DNA of 64,000 bases from Clostridiales bacterium. GTDB taxonomy: Bacteria; Bacillota; Clostridia; Lachnospirales; Lachnospiraceae. Made by a program: the position numbers and the translations under genes. Numbering within the stretch: position 1 is the first letter of the stretch; every line of letters begins with the position of its first letter. The notes below the pieces were generated by a model. That model had not been told where the DNA came from. It made no database searches and saw only the letters and a list, made by a program, of their open reading frames with translations. The stretch covers positions 1 through 64,000 of the forward strand of contig JAJQEU010000120.1 of the NCBI GenBank assembly GCA_021201535.1, read 5' to 3'. Shown in pieces: positions 34,228 to 41,665 of the stretch.

Positions 34228-35775
34228 TTACTTTTTCTCTAAAACAAAAAGATACGCCCCGCTTTTTTCAAGAATACAGAATTCCGCAAGCAGCCGGAAC
34301 CTGCCCGAAAGCCGCAGATGTTTTTTCACCAGACTCATCTCGCGCGAGTAGCAGAACACGCGCCCCCGTTCCGCCAGAAGCCCGGCCGATTTTTCAAAAA
34401 AACGCCGGTACAGCTCGTCCGTCTGTCCCCTTTCCCCGGACACATCCGGCATATCCGTGAGAATCTCATCAAACGGATATTCGTGCGTAAAATCAAAGAA
34501 ATCCCGGTTGATGTAATTCACAGGCATGCCGGTCAGTCTCGTATTCGCGCGCGCCTTCTGTATCGCCTCACCGTAGGTATCGATTCCGTAAGCGCTGCGG
34601 ACCGATCCGGCGAACCGGCGCTCCAGCAGGAGTGTACCCACGCCGCAGAAAGGATCCAGCACCTGCGCGTATTCTTTCAGATACGGCTTTGCCAGAGCAA
34701 GGATGCCCGCTGCCGTCTGCGGTCTCATACTCGAAGCCACATAAAACTTCCGATAACTGAATCTGTGATCCGGCAGAGTAAAAAGAATCAGGAACGGCTT
34801 CACGCCTCCCTCCCGGTTCACGATCAGCCGAATCTCCGCCTCATAGTGAGAGACAGAATTGACAAGCCTTCCGTCAAACGCCCGCTCGACGGCCGCCGCG
34901 GTTTTTTTTGCGAAATCACTCCTCTCCTCCTTCGGTATCGATCCTGACAGCCCGACACGGAAAAAGAAAGGAGGCTCGCCTTTATGATTCTCCGTAAGAA
35001 CCGCGAGCAGATCGGATTTCTTCAGCTCTCCGGCAAGCAGCTCCGGCCGCATGGGAAAATACTCCCGTTCCCGGACGAATGCATGGTTGTTATCTGACTT
35101 GTCCGGCAAATCCGTCCTCGTCGAAAGATTCCTTCCGCCGTTCAGGACAAACAGCATCTCCTGCCAGAGACGGCTGGTCTGAACAATGCTCATATCGCTG
35201 ACCGTCGTACGCATCCCGCTCTTTAACGCCGTCTTCTGAAAAGGAAGATCCGCCGCCAGCGCCTCACGAAAAGCGGGGAGCGTCGTCAGTATCACATCGT
35301 TCGGCCTGTGGTAACCGGAAAAAACATGTTTTTTCAGTCCCTCTTTTTTGAAGATCAGCTCCTGCAGGGCTGCCATCTCAGCCTGAATATGCTTTTTTTC
35401 ATTCTCCGGCGCGTCATAAGCGCGCAGCGCCTCCAGCCGCCGGTGAAATGCGTCCATATAGGACTCGCAGTCCAGCCCGGCCAGAGCCAGAATGTAATCC
35501 GCACGGACAAAAAGTGTCTCCTCCGCCTCCCAGGCGTCCATCAGAACATCCACCGCGCCCTGAACCTGCAGAACGCCTAGAACAGCCGCCGCGTTTTTCC
35601 TCACCTTCGGATCGTCATCCGCCAGACATTTCATGATCCTGTCATAATTTTCCCCGGAGATTTCCCGGAACTGATTCTGTTTTTCCGTTTCTCTCAGCTG
35701 CTTTTTGAGTTCTATCAGATTCGCCCGCAAATTCTGCCCGACGCAGATCTGTTCATATAGTTCCTTCAGCGCCAT
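34228..35775 (-). CDS. HEAT-repeat / THUMP-like / SAM methyltransferase fusion
   Basis: A 515-aa protein. Residues 40-110 look like HEAT repeats (DDPKVRKNAAAVLGVLQVQGAVDVL). The middle part contains a possible THUMP-like RNA-binding region. The C-terminal domain is a Rossmann methyltransferase with motif I DPFCGVGTLLLER near 376 and an acidic motif IV TDMPD near 451 where RNA/DNA N-methylases have NPPY or DPPY. The RFSYRKFYVASSMRP segment just before it resembles Trm11/RlmL-type enzymes. The target is probably RNA, but this is inference. Start: ATG at 35775 with GGGAGAAA upstream. It is a single gene between ogt and the CapA-like gene. Confidence 0.75.
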   Translation of the reverse strand: MALKELYEQICVGQNLRANLIELKKQLRETEKQNQFREISGENYDRIMKCLADDDPKVRKNAAAVLGVLQVQGAVDVLMDAWEAEETLFVRADYILALAGLDCESYMDAFHRRLEALRAYDAPENEKKHIQAEMAALQELIFKKEGLKKHVFSGYHRPNDVILTTLPAFREALAADLPFQKTALKSGMRTTVSDMSIVQTSRLWQEMLFVLNGGRNLSTRTDLPDKSDNNHAFVREREYFPMRPELLAGELKKSDLLAVLTENHKGEPPFFFRVGLSGSIPKEERSDFAKKTAAAVERAFDGRLVNSVSHYEAEIRLIVNREGGVKPFLILFTLPDHRFSYRKFYVASSMRPQTAAGILALAKPYLKEYAQVLDPFCGVGTLLLERRFAGSVRSAYGIDTYGEAIQKARANTRLTGMPVNYINRDFFDFTHEYPFDEILTDMPDVSGERGQTDELYRRFFEKSAGLLAERGRVFCYSREMSLVKKHLRLSGRFRLLAEFCILEKSGAYLFVLEKK

Positions 35776-35883
35776 ACTGTTTTTCTCCCGATTCACCATG
35801 CAGCGATATTTCTTTATATCTCATTTCCGACTTACAGTACTGCTCACTGTCTCTTATGCATCATCTTATATCTCATCCCGGAT

Positions 35884-36417
35884 TCACAGCGCCGTACCCT
35901 TCTTCGGAACAAAAAACCGCGTCATATCCGCCTTCTCCAGCGTCAGCAGCCGTACCTTTTTTTCGATACCGCCCGCATATCCCGTCAGACTGCCATCCGC
36001 ACCAACCACACGGTGGCAGGGAACAATGATGGATATCGGGTTATGTCCGACCGCGCCGCCGACCGCCTGAGCGGACATCCGCTGCCGGTTCCGCTGCGCC
36101 GCGATTTTCTTCGCGATCTCACCGTAGGTCATGGTCTGTCCATAGGGAATGGATTGCAGTATCTTCCAGACCGCCATCTGAAAATCCGTTCCCTGTAAAT
36201 GAACTGGCACGGCAAAGTCCGGTTCTTTCCCGGAGAAATAGACCGTGAGCCAGCACTTTGCCTGTTTCAGATAAGCGGTTTCTTTTTCTTCTTTTTTCTC
36301 ATCCGAATGACCCGGAAAATATTTCTGTCCCTCAAACCATAGTCCTGTCAGGCCGACCTCATCCGCCGCCAGAAGGATTCTGCCCATCGGAGAATCAAAA
36401 TAACTCACATACTGCAT
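35884..36417 (-). CDS. ogt: Methylated-DNA--protein-cysteine methyltransferase
   Basis: A 177-aa DNA repair protein that removes alkyl groups from O6-alkylguanine by transferring them to its own cysteine. The acceptor Cys lies in PIIVPCHRVVGADGSLTGYAGG-type context near residue 145 (PCHRVVG). The helix-turn-helix region YGQTMTYGEIAKKI near 97-110 holds the arginine-finger environment. Length suits the Ogt type without an AdaA domain. Start: ATG at 36417 with GGGGAGG upstream. It follows the amidase gene by 21 bases, so the two may be co-transcribed. Confidence 0.96.
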   Translation of the reverse strand: MQYVSYFDSPMGRILLAADEVGLTGLWFEGQKYFPGHSDEKKEEKETAYLKQAKCWLTVYFSGKEPDFAVPVHLQGTDFQMAVWKILQSIPYGQTMTYGEIAKKIAAQRNRQRMSAQAVGGAVGHNPISIIVPCHRVVGADGSLTGYAGGIEKKVRLLTLEKADMTRFFVPKKGTAL

Positions 36418-36438
36418 CGCACACCTCCCCTATATCTT

Positions 36439-37122
36439 TCACATAGACGCCAGATACGCGTCCACATCCGCCAGAAACTGTTCCCACGCGTCCGGATTCT
36501 CCACATAATAAACCGGACACAGCTTCCCGGTAATATCATAGTGGCGCATCACATCATCCGACGTCAGCCCGAACTTCGCGCAGAGCCAGGCCGTCAGATG
36601 GACGACTGAATCATAGGTCGCCTGATTGAAGGAGCCGTCCTCATTCTCATAACAGCACTCGATCGACAGCGTATCACTGTTTCTTTCATTCGAAGCATAG
36701 GCGATCTCCGCCGTCGGAATACACTGTACAATCTCCCCCTCCAGACCCACGATAAAGTGCGCGCTCGCCTTCGTCGCGCGAGAATCCTTCAATCCCTCAA
36801 AATAATCGCGATTGGCCTCGGCCGAGGTACCCGGATTCGCTGTGTAATGAATTACGATCCCATTGACCTCCTCCAGCGCGATCCCCGGTCGGGAATATTC
36901 GTTGATCGTCAGCAGATCCACCTCATAATCCGGTGTATGCGCCTCAATGCTTTCCTCCGATATCTCCGTCACCGTCCGGACGGACGCCGACGTCCTGTGC
37001 CTCGTCACCGCCACGATCAGAAGCAAAATCATGATCAGGCAGAGAACCCCGACCAGCACATGCTTCATGTCATATAAAATCTGTCCGGCTCCCGCTCCCC
37101 TTTTTCTTTTGTGATAAGACAT
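36439..37122 (-). CDS. Membrane-anchored N-acetylmuramoyl-L-alanine amidase (Amidase_2)
   Basis: A 227-aa cell-wall amidase. A short cytoplasmic N terminus and one transmembrane helix (residues 22-44) anchor the catalytic domain outside the cell. Zinc ligands of the Amidase_2 (T7 lysozyme/PGRP) fold are visible: His in GIVIHYTANPG near 88-98, His in MRHYDITGKLCP near 191, and Cys in the same segment. ASAHFIVGLEGEIVQCIP near 121 is also typical. Start: ATG at 37122 with GGGAGG upstream. This ribosome binding site is inside one copy of the 32-bp repeat that ends cbiC, showing that cbiC and this gene were adjacent before the islet entered. Confidence 0.93.
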   Translation of the reverse strand: MSYHKRKRGAGAGQILYDMKHVLVGVLCLIMILLLIVAVTRHRTSASVRTVTEISEESIEAHTPDYEVDLLTINEYSRPGIALEEVNGIVIHYTANPGTSAEANRDYFEGLKDSRATKASAHFIVGLEGEIVQCIPTAEIAYASNERNSDTLSIECCYENEDGSFNQATYDSVVHLTAWLCAKFGLTSDDVMRHYDITGKLCPVYYVENPDAWEQFLADVDAYLASM

Positions 37123-37123
37123 A

Positions 37124-37155
37124 ATTACCTCCCGCGCGTCTCATCCATCCGGTAA
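37124..37155. repeat. 32-bp direct repeat, left copy of the cbiC islet
   Basis: This 32-base sequence is identical to 37807-37838. Read on the minus strand, it encodes the last codons and stop of cbiC and contains the GGGAGG ribosome binding site used by the amidase gene. The two copies bound a 683-bp insertion and look like an attL/attR pair or a target duplication. Confidence 0.85.
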
Positions 37156-37209
37156 CTTAATGTAAACTAATGATGGTTCATATCCGGTAACTTAATGTAA
37201 ACTAATGAT
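37147..37209. repeat. Two tandem 35-bp repeats at the islet end
   Basis: The 28-base unit ATCCGGTAACTTAATGTA..AATGAT occurs at 37147-37174 and 37182-37209, with a 35-bp period. Its first nine bases, ATCCGGTAA, are also the end of the 32-bp boundary repeat. The unit resembles repressor operators or recombinase arm sites, and a promoter begins at its right edge. Confidence 0.8.
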
Positions 37210-37237
37210 TGACAACACATCATTATGAGCGTATAAT
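37209..37237 (+). promoter_or_regulatory. Near-consensus plus-strand promoter in the islet
   Basis: TTGACA, a 17-base spacer (ACACATCATTATGAGCG) and TATAAT are a perfect sigma-A match on the plus strand. The promoter follows the tandem repeats and points into the antisense of the islet ORF. No clear plus-strand gene lies downstream. Confidence 0.75.
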
Positions 37238-37259
37238 CTGATAAAAGGAACGGGTTTTC

Positions 37260-37799
37260 CTACTGAGTAAGGTCTATGGACCGGAAAAGCTTGCTCGTTT
37301 CTTTTTTTATGTTCATAATATCATATAAATACAATTTTCCATCTTTATCATGCCGTATGAGCATCGCCGCATGAAACACATTGTACCTCTCAACGTCTCC
37401 CGATTCTCCATAAACAGGCAAGGCAATTCGCGATTCATAACGATACCAGCCAAATCGGGCATTTGCGCTATGTTTATCTTTCCGATTTTCTTCATATCGT
37501 TTTCCTGATGCAATTTTTATGATTTCCGGCAAACCCTGTACAGCATTTGCTTTTGCTTTCGCATTTGCACCCTTAAGAATACGAGTGTAATTCGAATGAG
37601 CATATTCGTCAGGAAGGTCAGCACCTACATATACGATTTCATTTGTTGCAGCAATTGCATAAAATTCTCCCACATACTGTTTCAGATAATTTTCCACATC
37701 GTTCCAGTTCACATTACGTTTGCCTTTAAAAATTATATCATTTATAAGGACAATCTGATTTCCATCCGTATCTTCTATGATATCGACATTTGTATTCAT
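37260..37799 (-). CDS. Unrecognised AT-rich islet protein
   Basis: A 179-aa protein that I cannot place in a named family. It is soluble, without signal or membrane segment. Notable blocks are FKGKRNVNWNDVENYLKQYVG near 25-45, a Lys/Ala-rich KGANAKAKANAVQGLPEIIK near 76-95, GWYRYESRIALPVY near 116-129 and FHAAMLIRHDKDGKLYLYD near 142-160. The alternation of conserved-looking aromatic and charged residues suggests an enzyme or toxin-like nuclease domain, but that is a guess. Its base composition is clearly richer in A/T than its neighbours. Start: ATG at 37799, ten bases after GGGAGGT, which is supplied by the cbiC-derived repeat. It is the only gene in a 683-bp insertion. Confidence 0.75.
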   Translation of the reverse strand: MNTNVDIIEDTDGNQIVLINDIIFKGKRNVNWNDVENYLKQYVGEFYAIAATNEIVYVGADLPDEYAHSNYTRILKGANAKAKANAVQGLPEIIKIASGKRYEENRKDKHSANARFGWYRYESRIALPVYGESGDVERYNVFHAAMLIRHDKDGKLYLYDIMNIKKETSKLFRSIDLTQ

Positions 37800-37806
37800 C
37801 AAAAAG

Positions 37807-37838
37807 ATTACCTCCCGCGCGTCTCATCCATCCGGTAA
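37807..37838. repeat. 32-bp direct repeat, right copy (3' end of cbiC)
   Basis: Identical to 37124-37155. This copy forms the actual end of cbiC, so the insertion left the gene intact. Integration that rebuilds a gene's 3' end is typical of integrase-type attachment sites. Confidence 0.85.
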
Positions 37839-38458
37839 AGAATCGCGTTACAGATCGCGGCCGCCACATTGCTGCCGCCCTTCCTGCCGCAGGCGACAAT
37901 GTAAGGCACATCCGTTTTTAGTATCAGTTCTTTGGCATACTCGACATTCACAAATCCGACCGGCACGCCGATGACCAGCTTCGGGCAGATCCTGCCCTCC
38001 TGTATCAGCTCATACAGGCGGATCAGCGCCGTCGGCGCGTTCCCGACCGCAAAAATCAGCGGCACATTCAGTCCCGCAGCCTTGTCCATGCAGGCAGCGG
38101 AGCGGGTCGTTTGATTTTTCTTCGCAGACTCCGCCACATCCTCATCTGAAATAAAATTATAGACCCTGCTGCCATATTTTTCCAGTGTATTTTTATTAAT
38201 TCCGGACATGACCATGCGGGTGTCTGTCACAATGCATGCGCCGTCCCGGATCGCCTGCATGGCATGACCGACCGCGTCCGGAGAAAACGTCAACGTTTCC
38301 GCGTACTCAAAATCGGCCGTCGTGTGTATGACCCGTTTGATCACCGGCTCCAGTTCCGGGTTAAGACGGATACCGCGCCGGACAAGCTCCTCTGAGATGA
38401 TTTCAAAACTCCTTTTTTCTATTTCCATGGGAAGTACATGTTCATATTTTATTTTCAT
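37808..38458 (-). CDS. cbiC: Precorrin-8X/cobalt-precorrin-8 methylmutase
   Basis: A 216-aa enzyme that moves a methyl group from C-11 to C-12 of the corrin precursor, giving (cobalt-)hydrogenobyrinate. The catalytic His lies in VIHTTADFEYA near residues 43-53. GACIVTDTRMVMSGIN near 84-99 and the C-terminal VACGRKGGSNVAAAICNA near 188-205 are family blocks. Start: ATG at 38458 with a modest GTGGAG upstream. It follows cbiB by 179 bases. Only cbiB and cbiC of the upper corrin pathway are here; the rest must be elsewhere. Its last 10 codons form the attachment-like repeat of the downstream islet. Confidence 0.95.
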   Translation of the reverse strand: MKIKYEHVLPMEIEKRSFEIISEELVRRGIRLNPELEPVIKRVIHTTADFEYAETLTFSPDAVGHAMQAIRDGACIVTDTRMVMSGINKNTLEKYGSRVYNFISDEDVAESAKKNQTTRSAACMDKAAGLNVPLIFAVGNAPTALIRLYELIQEGRICPKLVIGVPVGFVNVEYAKELILKTDVPYIVACGRKGGSNVAAAICNAILYRMDETRGR

Positions 38459-38493
38459 CGTTTTCTATGCTCCACTGTGCCGACATATAATTT

Positions 38494-38551
38494 CTAAGGA
38501 ACTGTTCAGAAATAACTTTGCGCATTATCCGGCACAATCTGTAAAGTTATT
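38494..38551. repeat. Dispersed GGAACTGTTCA element between cbiB and cbiC
   Basis: CTAAGGAACTGTTCAGAAATAACTTT matches the element at 27816-27841 with one difference. Here AATAACTTT pairs with AAAGTTATT at 38543-38551, making a hairpin with a long loop. It probably belongs to the same short repeat family. Confidence 0.6.
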
Positions 38552-38637
38552 CTGTAACATTTTCTAAACACACATGCGTTTCTGTCGCCGTGCGCCAATC
38601 TCCATAAAAGCTGATGACTACGCTCTGTTAGCTCCTG

Positions 38638-39804
38638 TCATCTCGATGAAATCAAAACAAAAAGAAAAGGAAACAGCCGCAACAGCACAAAAACTATCAC
38701 CCCGGACACACTTGTCACATACAGAAGCCGGTTCGCCCGCCGGATATCCTCCGCTTCCACCGGGCGCAGATCGTCTCCAATCGTCGGCTTCTCATGCTTT
38801 TCTCCGAAATACCAGGCGTCGCCGGCCAGCTGCACGCCAAGCGCGCCCGCCATCACTGCTTCCGTCTGGGCGGAGTTCGGGCTGGCATGATTGCGCCGGT
38901 CGCGTTTCCAGACTCTGCGCGCATTCTTTCCGTTCCAATAAAACTCTCTTTTTTCTTCCCGTTTTAATTCATCCGCTCCGGGAACAGATTCTGCGGCACA
39001 TCGCATATTCGGAGAAATCAGTTCCTTTGAAGGGTGCCGCACACCCAAAACAGCCGCCAGCCTCGCGCAGCCCGCCAGAAAAAATGCCGCACCGATCATC
39101 AGAAGCGCCGAGATACGGGCGGGCAAAAAGTTCAGCGCATCATCCAGCCGTGCCGCCGCCGTGCCGAAATTCCGGTATCGATCATTCTTATATCCCACCA
39201 TAGAGTCCATCGTGTTAGCCGCCTTATAGAAATATCCCAGTACAGGTCCGCCGATCACCGCAAAAAACAGCGGAGCAATCACTCCGTCTGACGCGTTCTC
39301 CGCCACTGTCTCCACGGCGGCCTTTACAACACCGGATTCATCGAGCCGGTCCGTGTCCCTGCCGACGATCATGGATACCGCACGCCGACCGGCCTCCGGA
39401 TCATCCTCCTTCAAAGCTGTGTATACCTTCATGCTCTCCACCTTCAGAGACTTTGTCGCAAAGAGCGTATAGCACATCCAGGACTGGATCACCAGGCCGG
39501 CGATCCAATGCACGCAGTAACCAATCCAGAGAACCGCAGACGAAACTGCCGCGGTACAAAAAAGAACCGACAAAACCAGAAGCAGCCCCGCCGCAAATTC
39601 CGGCGCCGGCCGTTTTCCGCTGCGCGACCCGCGTGCAAGTCCCTTTCGCAGCGCCTTTTCAAAAGCAGTGATCATGCGTCCGATCAGTCGAACCGGATGC
39701 GGCAGCCGCTGCGGGTCGCCGAATATCAGATCCGCCAGATAACCGATTGCCAGAGCCGGGAGAAAAAACTGTATATACAGATTTAAAAAATTATGTATTG
39801 TCAC
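38638..39804 (-). CDS. cbiB: Adenosylcobinamide-phosphate synthase
   Basis: A 388-aa multi-pass membrane protein that attaches the aminopropanol side arm to adenosylcobyric acid. Family landmarks are DLIFGDPQRLPHPVRLIGRMI near residues 25-45, VAENASDGVIAPLFFAVIGGP near 170-190, GYKNDRYRNFG near 205-215 and the conserved SPNSAQTEAVMAGALGVQLAG near 307-327. It is longer than most CbiB proteins (about 320 aa) because of an insertion in the charged loop near 265-305. Start: GTG at 39804 by family comparison. It precedes cbiC, probably in the same transcript. Confidence 0.95.
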   Translation of the reverse strand: MTIHNFLNLYIQFFLPALAIGYLADLIFGDPQRLPHPVRLIGRMITAFEKALRKGLARGSRSGKRPAPEFAAGLLLVLSVLFCTAAVSSAVLWIGYCVHWIAGLVIQSWMCYTLFATKSLKVESMKVYTALKEDDPEAGRRAVSMIVGRDTDRLDESGVVKAAVETVAENASDGVIAPLFFAVIGGPVLGYFYKAANTMDSMVGYKNDRYRNFGTAAARLDDALNFLPARISALLMIGAAFFLAGCARLAAVLGVRHPSKELISPNMRCAAESVPGADELKREEKREFYWNGKNARRVWKRDRRNHASPNSAQTEAVMAGALGVQLAGDAWYFGEKHEKPTIGDDLRPVEAEDIRRANRLLYVTSVSGVIVFVLLRLFPFLFVLISSR

Positions 39805-39891
39805 TTCATTCGTCTCTCACAAAATAATTCAGCCTGTTAAAACAAATTTCTTCCTCTGAAATATAAACTCCGTACCATCAGGCATATGGAA

Positions 39892-40992
39892 TTATAACAA
39901 TAGTTTTAAAATTTTTTGTTCATTTGATCTTGTAAAATCGCTCAGTCGCCAGGAACGAATTCTCTTCTTCACAATCACCGGCACGAGAAAACCATTATAT
40001 GACAGCTTCGAACAGCGATTAATAATCGTCTTGTTTGTCACCCCGATCATTTTACTAACCGCAATCGGAGTAAATTCATACAAATGTTTTTGAATCAGAA
40101 ACTTCAAAAGTTCTTTCTCTTTTGTATTTAAATAAGAAACGCTCTCTGCCAGGCCATTCTTTTCAGATGACCTGGAAATCTCACATACTTTACCGGAATA
40201 TAATTCCACCATTTTTAAAAAATAAAGTATCCAGATTTCCGGGTTGGGAGGGTTATCTCTTCCTGAATAATATAAAGCCGGAAGCCCCATCTGCAGCGAT
40301 GCATAATATTCTTCCGGATCGTATGCAAAATACTCCTCAAGAGAACCGATACCATGAAATCCATATCCGTAACAATCAAGAAGATATCCGGATAATAATC
40401 TTGCCGTTCTCCCGTTCCCGTCTTCAAACGGATGAATGGTCACAAGCTGATAATGAACGACTGCCGCAATAATCAACGGATGGTCATCGGTATTGTTTAC
40501 ATACTCAACCAGTTCATCTAATAATTCCGGAATATCTGTATATTCCGGAGGAATATACTCCGGAAGTCCGCTTGCAGAGTCATAAACGGCAAATACAACA
40601 CCGGGAGGCATCGCCTGTCTCAATCCAATCTTTTCTTTTGAAGCACCCATTTCCACCAACGCCTGAACTTCGAGAACCAACTCTTTCGAAAACTTTACTT
40701 TTTGGTTTTTCTTATCTTCCAACAGATTAAGCGCCAGAAAATAATTACGAACTTCCTGTTCCGGCTTCAGAAAATGCCTGTGCGGATCGCTTTCTATTGC
40801 ATCGCTTACCTGTTGCTCCGTGAGCGGATTTCCTTCTATCTTATTAGATGCATAAGAACTTTTCTTTTTTGAATTTTTTCTCAATCTGTTTCTTGTAACA
40901 GAAGGTAATTGCAACGTGTTCAGGAAAAAACGATTTTCATCAATTGCCGATATTTTAATCAGCATCTCATTTGTAAGAATAACTTTAATCAA
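39892..40992 (-). CDS. Fic-domain protein (likely AMP transferase) with N-terminal inhibitory motif
   Basis: A 366-aa Fic protein. Such enzymes attach AMP or another nucleotide to a target Ser, Thr or Tyr. The complete catalytic motif HPFEDGNGRTAR lies near residue 187. The autoinhibitory helix motif SxxxEG (SNKIEGN) lies near 49, so this is a class II Fic that is self-silenced. The last 70 residues look like a winged-helix DNA-binding domain (VSKMIGVTNKTIINRCSKL). The frame is open to 41070, but TTG at 40992, eight bases after GGGAGG, is the best start; ATG at 40998 is too close. AT-rich compared with neighbours, which suggests horizontal transfer. An ATGGAATTCCAT palindrome lies upstream. 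Confidence 0.9.
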   Translation of the reverse strand: MIKVILTNEMLIKISAIDENRFFLNTLQLPSVTRNRLRKNSKKKSSYASNKIEGNPLTEQQVSDAIESDPHRHFLKPEQEVRNYFLALNLLEDKKNQKVKFSKELVLEVQALVEMGASKEKIGLRQAMPPGVVFAVYDSASGLPEYIPPEYTDIPELLDELVEYVNNTDDHPLIIAAVVHYQLVTIHPFEDGNGRTARLLSGYLLDCYGYGFHGIGSLEEYFAYDPEEYYASLQMGLPALYYSGRDNPPNPEIWILYFLKMVELYSGKVCEISRSSEKNGLAESVSYLNTKEKELLKFLIQKHLYEFTPIAVSKMIGVTNKTIINRCSKLSYNGFLVPVIVKKRIRSWRLSDFTRSNEQKILKLLL

Positions 40993-41159
40993 TATCATCG
41001 CCTCCCGACTACTGATAAATTCGCTGAAGTTTTCTTTATTATTATAATTGAAAAGCAGATGGAATTCCATTATTATTTCACTATTTTTACACTATTTTTC
41101 TCATCTGCACATCCTTGCACAATAAATATTAAGTAATTTCCTTACGCGCCCCTGTGCAT

Positions 41160-41200
41160 AAAAAAGGATGAAATTCCCCTTTCCCCGAGGAATTCCATCC
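41160..41200 (-). terminator. Terminator of the nifS-nifU operon
   Basis: On the minus strand GGATGGAATTCC pairs with GGAATTTCATCC (one mismatch), followed by six T residues, about 35 bases after the nifU stop. Strong intrinsic terminator that separates the Fe-S operon from the Fic gene. Confidence 0.88.
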
Positions 41201-41233
41201 CGTCTGTCTGTCTCATCGGTTTCAGTACGGCTG

Positions 41234-41665
41234 TTAAAGCTGACAGCTCTCGCAATCCGGCTTCTCCCGGAATAATGTCGGATCATACGCGATCCCGTTT
41301 TTATCATAGTAGTCCTTCACCGCAGCCTTCACGGCCTCCTCCGCCAGAACGGAACAGTGGATCTTGTGCGTCGGAAGCCCGTCCAGCGCCTCAACCACGG
41401 CGCGGTTGGAAAGCTCCAGCGCCTCGCTGACTTTCTTTCCCTTGATCATCTCCGTCGCCATCGAGCTGGTCGCGATCGCGGATCCGCAGCCAAAGGTATT
41501 AAATTTACAGTCCGTGATAACCTGATTCTCATCGATCTTCAGATACATTTTCATGATGTCGCCGCATTTTGCGTTGCCCACCTCGCCGACGCCGTCGGCG
41601 TCGTCCATCTTTCCGACATTCCGCGGATTCTGAAAATGATCCATGACCTTCTCACTATATAACAT
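41234..41665 (-). CDS. nifU: Fe-S cluster assembly scaffold (NifU/IscU N-terminal type)
   Basis: A 143-aa scaffold on which Fe-S clusters are built. The three ligand cysteines are in GNAKCGDIM near 31-39, FGCGSAIATSS near 59-69 and HCSVLAEEAVK near 103. It lacks the NifU C-terminal domain but ends with CESCQL, a two-Cys tail common in clostridial homologues. Start: ATG at 41665 with GGAGAGAC upstream. It overlaps the end of nifS by 11 bases, so the desulfurase and scaffold are translated together. A terminator follows directly. Confidence 0.95.
   Translation of the reverse strand: MLYSEKVMDHFQNPRNVGKMDDADGVGEVGNAKCGDIMKMYLKIDENQVITDCKFNTFGCGSAIATSSMATEMIKGKKVSEALELSNRAVVEALDGLPTHKIHCSVLAEEAVKAAVKDYYDKNGIAYDPTLFREKPDCESCQL

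Noticed and set aside
37276-37374. 32-codon hydrophobic plus-strand frame as a toxin gene
   Set aside because: It follows a good promoter, but its AAGG is too close to the ATG and it overlaps the 3' end of the minus-strand ORF. I mention it in a finding but do not call it a gene.
37596-37838. 80-aa plus-strand ORF inside the islet
   Set aside because: It has no ribosome binding site, starts far from the plus-strand promoter and runs across the cbiC-derived repeat; it is probably a shadow of the minus-strand islet gene.
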